Source: Gammaproteobacteria bacterium | Lineage (GTDB): Bacteria; Pseudomonadota; Gammaproteobacteria; Tenderiales; Tenderiaceae | NCBI GenBank assembly: GCA_027001525.1 | Contig: JALTMR010000471.1 | Coordinates: 1-10,631 of the forward strand | Length of the DNA stretch: 10,631 nucleotides | Reading direction: 5' to 3' | Shown: positions 7,048 to 10,631 of the stretch, one piece after another | Layout of the letters: each line of letters starts with the position of its first letter | Numbering within the stretch: position 1 is the stretch's first letter | Translations under genes and position numbers: made by a program | Notes under the pieces: model-generated | Told to the model about the DNA's origin: nothing | Database searches by the model: none | Seen by the model: only the letters and a program-made list of their open reading frames with translations

Positions 7048-7643
7048 CAATCGGACCGAAAAGTGTAAAAACCAGCCTCTGTGACAACGCCGTCCAGGGG
7101 CACATCCCAGGGCTGAAACGGCAGGGCATCCACCTTCTGGAACTCATAGGCCACACCAATCAGGCGTGGCTTGCGCCAGTGCCGACGCAGACGCAAATAG
7201 CTTAACGTCCGGTCGTAGTAACCCTTGCCCATCCCCAGCCGGTTGCCCTGAAGATCGAACGCCACCAGCGGCATCAGCACCACATCCAGCCCCCACGGAG
7301 GCGTGGCCAGTGCCAACGCCCGCCGGGGCTCGGCGATGCCGAAGCGATTTTCCTGCAAGGCGTCCCCCGCATCGTAGCGCCCAAACCACAACCGGTTCAG
7401 AAAGGGCAGACCGATGATGGGCAGGTGCCACACCTTGCCGGTGGCCCAGGCCTGGCACATCACTGCGGCCAGATCAGGTTCATTCTCATTGGCCATAAAA
7501 CCGGCCAGGCGCTGGCTGTTCTGAAACACCGGGCTGGCCCCCAGGCGCGCACAAATCGCCTCGGTGGCCATGAGCCGCTGCGCCGGGGAAAACTGGCGGC
7601 GCTGCTGGCGAATGCGTTGTCTGATCTGCGTGCGGGAAGTCAC
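7044..7643 (-). CDS. ygfA: 5-formyltetrahydrofolate cyclo-ligase (5,10-methenyl-THF synthetase)
   Basis: A 199-residue cytosolic enzyme that uses ATP to convert 5-formyltetrahydrofolate to 5,10-methenyltetrahydrofolate, returning stored folate to one-carbon metabolism. The family signature is clear: FGIAEP in the middle, then PLVAFDLQGNRLGMGKGYYD with the ATP/phosphate-binding glycine loop and YYDR, and a C-terminal PWDVPLDGVVTE. Length is normal for the family, so the C-terminus is intact despite the adjacent insertion. The start is GTG at 7643. An in-frame TAG 15 nt upstream rules out a longer form, and AGGGA lies 12 nt before it. It follows ssrS by 58 nt with no terminator between them, so it is probably made from the same transcript, the known 6S-ygfA arrangement. 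Confidence 0.95.
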   Translation of the reverse strand: MTSRTQIRQRIRQQRRQFSPAQRLMATEAICARLGASPVFQNSQRLAGFMANENEPDLAAVMCQAWATGKVWHLPIIGLPFLNRLWFGRYDAGDALQENRFGIAEPRRALALATPPWGLDVVLMPLVAFDLQGNRLGMGKGYYDRTLSYLRLRRHWRKPRLIGVAYEFQKVDALPFQPWDVPLDGVVTEAGFYTFRSDC

Positions 7644-7701
7644 GATGCAAAAGCGTCCCTATCGAGGCCAAGTGGGAAAAACAGGGATTACAGGAATTAA
7701 A

Positions 7702-7880
7702 GAGTTCTCCGCCATGCCGTCGGAGCATGAGACCTTGAACCAAAGGTTCAAGTGGGAACATGTGTGACCGTCTAAGGCTTTCCGTCAGGCGGACATGCAC
7801 AGGACGCCACAATCCCGTCCCCGGGGGTTGTATTTAAGGCTCAAAGGTACTTAAGCCCACTAGCGAACACGGCAGAGAAC
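7702..7880 (-). ncRNA. ssrS: 6S RNA
   Basis: 6S RNA binds the sigma-70 RNA polymerase holoenzyme as a promoter mimic and down-tunes transcription in stationary phase. Reading the minus strand, the gene has the typical ends: TTCTCTGCCGTGTTCGC near the 5' end and GGCGGAGAAC near the 3' end. These form a 10-bp closing stem with one G-U pair. It also has the highly conserved hairpin CTTGAACC-TTT-GGTTCAAG (7734-7752). About 179 nt is close to the E. coli size of 184. Its place just before ygfA on the same strand is the classic arrangement. The exact ends are estimated from the closing stem and promoter. No member of the usual upstream neighbour zapA is seen; a divergent sigma factor gene is there instead. 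Confidence 0.9.
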
Positions 7881-7887
7881 ACGGCGC

Positions 7888-7893
7888 ATTATA
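7888..7893 (-). promoter_or_regulatory. -10 element of the ssrS promoter
   Basis: A perfect TATAAT reads on the minus strand at 7893-7888, ending 7-8 nt before the inferred 6S RNA 5' end. No good -35 hexamer is seen at 16-18 nt (GGCTTT or GCTTTC at best). This promoter points away from the ECF promoter at 7978; the two are separated by about 85 bp. Confidence 0.7.
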
Positions 7894-7977
7894 GCGGAAA
7901 GTAGCGACCGGAAAGCCATTTTATCTCCCCGGATTATCCCACAAAGTAAGTATTGAAATAAAAGTTCCACCCCGGCA

Positions 7978-8005
7978 TGTCAACCAAACCGTATCGCAAA
8001 CGTTT
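7978..8005 (+). promoter_or_regulatory. Candidate ECF sigma promoter (autoregulatory) for the sigma operon
   Basis: TGTCAACC (7978-7985), 15 nt, then CGTTT (8001-8005). The AAC-containing -35 and CGT-containing -10 are the usual style of ECF promoters. The same motif, with the same spacing, stands before the lipoprotein gene at 9791. The GTG start of the sigma gene is about 50 nt downstream, leaving room for a short leader. ECF sigma factors commonly transcribe their own operon, so autoregulation is the natural reading. Confidence 0.65.
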
Positions 8006-8054
8006 ATTAGTTTAAGATGCCTGAAATTGCAGCCACCGGATACCCACCAAGCGA

Positions 8055-8609
8055 GTGACGAAACGTGACCCCAACCCTGCCCTGTCGGACTTTCTGGCCA
8101 GTGTCGAGAAGAAGGCATATCGCATGGCACAACTGGCCATCAACGACCGCGAAGAGGCCTTCGACATCGTTCAGGACGCCATGGTCAGCCTCGTTAAACG
8201 CTACGGCCAGAAAGAACCGCAGCAGTGGCGGCCACTGTTCTACCGCATTCTGCACAACCGGATTCAGGACCACTATCGCCGCGCCAAAACCCGCCAAATG
8301 GTGTTCGGCTGGTTCAGCGGCCAGCAGGACGATGACGAGACGGGGCTGCTCGATCCCGTCAACAACGCTGCCGACGCCACACCGGGGGGGAGCGAACAAC
8401 TTAAATCGAGCCGCGCCGTCGTCGCCCTCGACGAGGCCATCAGCCAACTGCCGCTGCGCCAGCAACAGGCCGTGATGCTGCGCCTGTGGGAAGGGCTCAA
8501 CGTAGCCGAAACAGCCCACGCCATGCGCTGCTCGCACGGCAGCGTCAAAACACACTACTCCCGGGCAATCAGCAAGTTAAGAGAGACACTTGGAGAACAC
8601 TGGCCATGA
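8055..8609 (+). CDS. ECF-type RNA polymerase sigma factor (SbrI-like)
   Basis: A 184-residue sigma-70 family protein with only regions 2 and 4, as in ECF sigma factors. Region 2 (about residues 10-82) includes the EEAFDIVQDAMVSLVKRY core-binding helix and FYRILHNRIQDHYRR for -10 recognition. A variable linker (about 83-120) contains acidic residues and glycines. Region 4 (about 122-178) has the helix-turn-helix around GLNVAETAHAMRCSHGSVKTH for -35 recognition. Its operon with a small membrane protein and a DUF3106 protein resembles the Pseudomonas SbrI/SbrR locus and similar betaproteobacterial clusters; this comparison is from memory. GTG 8055 is the only start between the in-frame stop at 8022 and region 2, with a weak AAGCGAG upstream. 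Its stop overlaps the next start (ATGA), implying translational coupling. Confidence 0.92.
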   Translation: MTKRDPNPALSDFLASVEKKAYRMAQLAINDREEAFDIVQDAMVSLVKRYGQKEPQQWRPLFYRILHNRIQDHYRRAKTRQMVFGWFSGQQDDDETGLLDPVNNAADATPGGSEQLKSSRAVVALDEAISQLPLRQQQAVMLRLWEGLNVAETAHAMRCSHGSVKTHYSRAISKLRETLGEHWP

Positions 8610-8950
8610 GAGACAACGAAGACCAATTTGAACAACAGCTGAAACAGGCCCTCGACCAAGGCAACGCCGCAATGGACGGCGAAACACTCAGCCACCTGCG
8701 CCGGGCACGCCATCAGGCGCTGGCGGCGCAGCACCGACCAGCCTACGCAAACCGCTGGATACCCGCCACCGCCATGGCCGGCGCAGCTGCCCTGGCCGTT
8801 GGCCTGTGGCTGCACCAACCCGTACAGAAAAATCAGGTGCTGGTGGCCGGCCTTGAAGACATCGACCTACTCGCCGCTCAGGAGGATATCGACTTCTATG
8901 AAGAACTGGACTTCTACCTCTGGCTTGAAAGCCAGCAACAGCAGGGCTAA
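8606..8950 (+). CDS. Putative membrane-bound anti-sigma factor (DUF3619-like)
   Basis: A 114-residue protein with one membrane segment (about W51-L69, rich in Ala, Gly and Leu) and an N-terminal cytosolic part of about 50 residues. That N-terminal part contains an amphipathic helix (QFEQQLKQALDQG) and HLRRARHQAL, a layout typical of small anti-sigma factors that hold the sigma factor at the membrane. The C-terminal tail is strongly acidic (EDIDLLAAQEDIDFYEELDF). It overlaps the sigma gene by 4 nt, with GGAG 10 nt ahead of the ATG. In related loci this position is held by DUF3619 proteins or SbrR. The anti-sigma role is inferred from position and topology, since there is no zinc-binding motif to confirm it. 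The same frame is open further upstream, but that is a shadow of the sigma gene. Confidence 0.78.
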   Translation: MRDNEDQFEQQLKQALDQGNAAMDGETLSHLRRARHQALAAQHRPAYANRWIPATAMAGAAALAVGLWLHQPVQKNQVLVAGLEDIDLLAAQEDIDFYEELDFYLWLESQQQQG

Positions 8951-9161
8951 CTGGCTATGGTTATGGCTACTGCTGCTACCGCTGTCGGCCCCGGCCGACA
9001 CACCGCCCGATCTGGAGCTGTTGGAGTTTCTTGGCGAATGGCAGGACGACAGCGGCCAGTGGCTCGACCCGCTGCCGTTAAGCGAGGAGAGTGTCACAGC
9101 GCAGGTCGGCCCGCCATCGCAACCGCAACCGCAACCAGAGGAGCAAGCCAATGATGACTAA
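8898..9161 (+). CDS. Small exported hypothetical protein, overlapping both neighbours
   Basis: I do not recognise a family. From ATG 8898 the product is 87 residues: a polar N-terminus, a strongly hydrophobic core (NWLWLWLLLLPLS, about 18-30), a likely cleavage site after SAPA, and then an acidic mature part of about 50 residues. That part contains LELLEFLGEWQDDSGQW and a run of alternating Pro and Gln near the end (QPQPQPEEQ). The start is supported by a perfect AGGAGG at 8880-8885, 12 nt ahead, inside the anti-sigma gene; TTG 8925 is an alternative. It overlaps the anti-sigma gene by 53 nt and the DUF3106 gene by 11 nt. The location suggests a periplasmic part of the sigma system, and the LEFLGEW stretch recalls short proteins found between DUF3619-like and DUF3106 genes. 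The function is unknown. Confidence 0.72.
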   Translation: MKNWTSTSGLKASNSRANWLWLWLLLLPLSAPADTPPDLELLEFLGEWQDDSGQWLDPLPLSEESVTAQVGPPSQPQPQPEEQANDD

Positions 9162-9627
9162 ACCTGTCACCCGCATCACGTTGAGCCTGGCCCTCGGCCT
9201 GTTCGCCCACACCGCCCTGGCGCTGGAGTGGCAGAACCTCAGCGCAACCGAGCAGAAGGTGCTCAAGCCGTTTGAAAAACAGTGGAGCAGCTTTTCCGAA
9301 CAGCGCCAACAACGGCTGCAAAAGGGAGCCCAGCGCTGGGCAACACTGGGCCCCAAAGAGAAACAACAGGCGAAAAAGCGTTTTAAACAGTGGAAGGCGC
9401 TGCCGGCCGAGCGCAAAAAAATCGCCCGCGAGCGCTTCAGACAGTTTCGCCAGCTCCCCCCACGGCAGCAGGCACGCATTAAAAAACGCCTCGGCTGGTT
9501 CAAAAACCTTCCCCCCGAACGGCGCCGCGAACTACGCCAGCAGTGGCAGGGAATGTCTGCCAGTGAACGCCGCCAGTTCCTTCGTCAACTGCACCGCAAA
9601 CGTCAGGCCGGTCACCGCGGCCGCTAA
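9151..9627 (+). CDS. DUF3106 family exported protein with 18-residue repeats
   Basis: A 158-residue protein with a signal peptide (residues 1-24, cleavage after HTALA) followed by a very basic, glutamine-rich helical domain. Aromatic residues fall exactly every 18 positions (W27, W45, W63, W81, F99, F117), each followed three residues later by a hydrophobic one (L30, F48, L66, L84, L102, L120). Most are then followed by a proline or a charged ER/EK pair; a shorter 15-residue step leads to W132. This is the DUF3106 pattern, whose function is unknown. It should be periplasmic or envelope-attached and may help the sigma pathway sense or repair stress. AGAGGAG lies 7 nt before ATG 9151 (ATG 9154 is a second option). 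The strong terminator just downstream marks it as the last gene of the operon. Confidence 0.88.
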   Translation: MMTKPVTRITLSLALGLFAHTALALEWQNLSATEQKVLKPFEKQWSSFSEQRQQRLQKGAQRWATLGPKEKQQAKKRFKQWKALPAERKKIARERFRQFRQLPPRQQARIKKRLGWFKNLPPERRRELRQQWQGMSASERRQFLRQLHRKRQAGHRGR

Positions 9628-9636
9628 GCCCTTAAC

Positions 9637-9671
9637 CAGAGCAAGCCGGCAGGGCTTGCTCTGTTTTTTTT
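9637..9671 (+). terminator. Rho-independent terminator of the sigma operon
   Basis: A perfect 11-bp stem (CAGAGCAAGCC at 9637-9647, GGCTTGCTCTG at 9653-9663) with the 5-nt loop GGCAG is followed directly by eight T residues (9664-9671). It begins 9 nt after the DUF3106 stop codon, so transcription of the lipoprotein gene must start independently. Confidence 0.93.
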
Positions 9672-9790
9672 CAATATACCCCGCGCACCTGCAGCAACTC
9701 ACCTGGCTTTTGGGAGCGTCGGCATGGATGCCCTGACGACGATCTGAGCATCGGTTTCAAAAAAAGAGCTCAAAAAAATTTCACCCTCGC

Positions 9791-9818
9791 TGTCAACCGA
9801 TCTTCCTCCACGGCGTTT
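9791..9818 (+). promoter_or_regulatory. Candidate ECF sigma promoter for the lipoprotein gene
   Basis: TGTCAACC (9791-9798), 15 nt, then CGTTT (9814-9818) repeats the motif found at 7978-8005, with identical elements and spacing but an unrelated spacer. It sits downstream of the operon terminator and about 46 nt before the lipoprotein ATG. It therefore most likely gives that gene its own transcript under the control of the neighbouring sigma factor. Confidence 0.65.
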
Positions 9819-9864
9819 TGAGTAGTGAACACACTCACAATCAACCCCATCTGGAGGAGAGATC

Positions 9865-10631
9865 ATGTTCCAACTCATTCTAAATAAACTCAAACAGCGC
9901 CGCCCCTGGGCGCTGGGGCTGGCGGCCCTGCTCGGCACCTCGCTGCTCAGCGGCTGCGGCGGTTCATCCGACGACGGCGGTGCCGGTGCCGATAGCGGCG
10001 AGATTGTCATCGGCCTGACCGATGCCGAGGGCGATTTTCTCAACTACGCCGTCGATGTTCTCTCCATCAAATTGACCCGCGCCGACGGCACCGAAGTAGA
10101 GACACTGCCCCTCAACAGCCGTATCGATTTTGCCCAGTATGTGGACATGACCGAGTTCGTCACGGCCGCCACCATTCCATCGGGCCGCTACGTTCGCGCC
10201 AGCCTGATGCTGGACTACGGCAATGCGGACGTTCAGGTGGAGGTAAGCGGCAATCCCACAGCGGCTGATCTGGTCGATGCGGATGGCAACCCCGTCACCA
10301 CGCTGGAGATGGCGGTCAAGCTCGAAGGTCGCAACGCTCTGGTGATCGCCCCCGGCATCCCCGCGCATCTGACTCTCGACTTCGACCTCGACGCCTCCCA
10401 CCGGGTCGACACCACCGCTACCCCCCCCGTCGCCACAGTGGAACCCATGCTGCTGGCCGACATCAATCTGCAGGACCCCAAGCCCCACCGCCTGCGCGGC
10501 TTGCTCGATGAGGTGGACCAGGCCCACAACCATATCCAGCTGACCATGCGCCCGCTGCTCCATCGCCTGGGGCGCTTCGGCCACCTCAAGGCCCACGTCG
10601 ATGCCGACACCATGTACGAAATCAATGGCAC
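9865..10631 (+). CDS. DUF4382-type lipoprotein, N-terminal part (runs off the window)
   Basis: The first 255 codons of an open frame that has no stop before the window ends. The product begins with a basic n-region (KLKQRRPW), a hydrophobic stretch and the lipobox LSGC with the lipidated cysteine at C31. A flexible Gly/Ser/Asp linker follows (about 32-45). From about residue 46 the pattern GEIVIGLTDAEGDFLNYAVD, an IDFAQYVDMTEF stretch and IPSGRYVRASLML matches DUF4382 domains, which occur in cell-surface or periplasmic lipoproteins of unknown function. A second segment with an acidic, beta-rich look begins after about residue 195. GGAGGAG lies 5 nt before the ATG. The residues after the cysteine are Gly-Gly-Ser, so no Asp+2 inner-membrane retention signal is seen and outer-membrane placement is likely. 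An upstream ECF-like promoter ties it to the neighbouring sigma operon. Confidence 0.88.
   Translation, partial: MFQLILNKLKQRRPWALGLAALLGTSLLSGCGGSSDDGGAGADSGEIVIGLTDAEGDFLNYAVDVLSIKLTRADGTEVETLPLNSRIDFAQYVDMTEFVTAATIPSGRYVRASLMLDYGNADVQVEVSGNPTAADLVDADGNPVTTLEMAVKLEGRNALVIAPGIPAHLTLDFDLDASHRVDTTATPPVATVEPMLLADINLQDPKPHRLRGLLDEVDQAHNHIQLTMRPLLHRLGRFGHLKAHVDADTMYEING

Noticed and set aside
6811..7205. Short open frames inside the inverted-repeat element (79, 93 and 71 codons)
   Set aside because: They run across repeat arms and into ygfA in the wrong frame or strand. The element is explained as non-coding.
7939..7970. GGAACTT on the minus strand near 7969, resembling an RpoE-type -35
   Set aside because: No TCTGA- or TCTAA-like -10 follows at a suitable distance, and it points toward ssrS, which already has a TATAAT.
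9964..10631. 210- and 132-codon minus-strand frames at the right end
   Set aside because: They are antisense to the lipoprotein frame, which has a lipobox, a DUF4382-like domain and a good ribosome binding site.

Overview
The window looks like chromosomal DNA from a gammaproteobacterium. The protein sequences, the divergent rpiA/ilvA pair, and a 6S RNA gene (ssrS) placed just before the 5-formyltetrahydrofolate cyclo-ligase gene all fit that group. The coding DNA is moderately GC-rich, and the long spacer after ilvA is clearly AT-richer. I cannot name a genus from the sequence alone.

Layout: (1) 1-51, the first 17 codons of rpiA on the minus strand, divergent from ilvA (220-1746, biosynthetic threonine deaminase). 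(2) 1747-2472, a gene-free AT-rich spacer of about 725 bp. It carries a tandem 9-mer, a possible promoter and a GGA-rich structured stretch that could be a small RNA. (3) 2485-6784, a two-gene unit: a FIST-domain sensor and a 1051-residue cytosolic GAF/PAS/GAF/PAS/GGDEF/EAL cyclic-di-GMP enzyme with both active sites intact. (4) 6781-7047, an inverted-repeat (MITE-like) element. It sits in a CTAG site shared by the stop codons of two convergent genes and leaves both stops usable. (5) 7044-7880, ygfA and ssrS, on the minus strand. (6) 8055-9627, an ECF sigma factor operon: sigma factor, membrane-bound putative anti-sigma factor, a small exported protein and a DUF3106 exported repeat protein, closed by a strong intrinsic terminator. 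(7) 9865 to the end, the start of a DUF4382-type lipoprotein gene.

The main system-level observation is that the sigma operon and the lipoprotein gene are each preceded, about 50 nt before the start codon, by the same two-part motif TGTCAACC-N15-CGTTT. This looks like the ECF promoter of the locus: the sigma factor would drive its own operon and the neighbouring lipoprotein gene, giving a self-contained cell-envelope regulon. The FIST/cyclic-di-GMP pair looks like an accessory signalling unit placed between housekeeping genes. A nitric-oxide sensing (NosP-like) role for the FIST protein is possible but not shown by the sequence.
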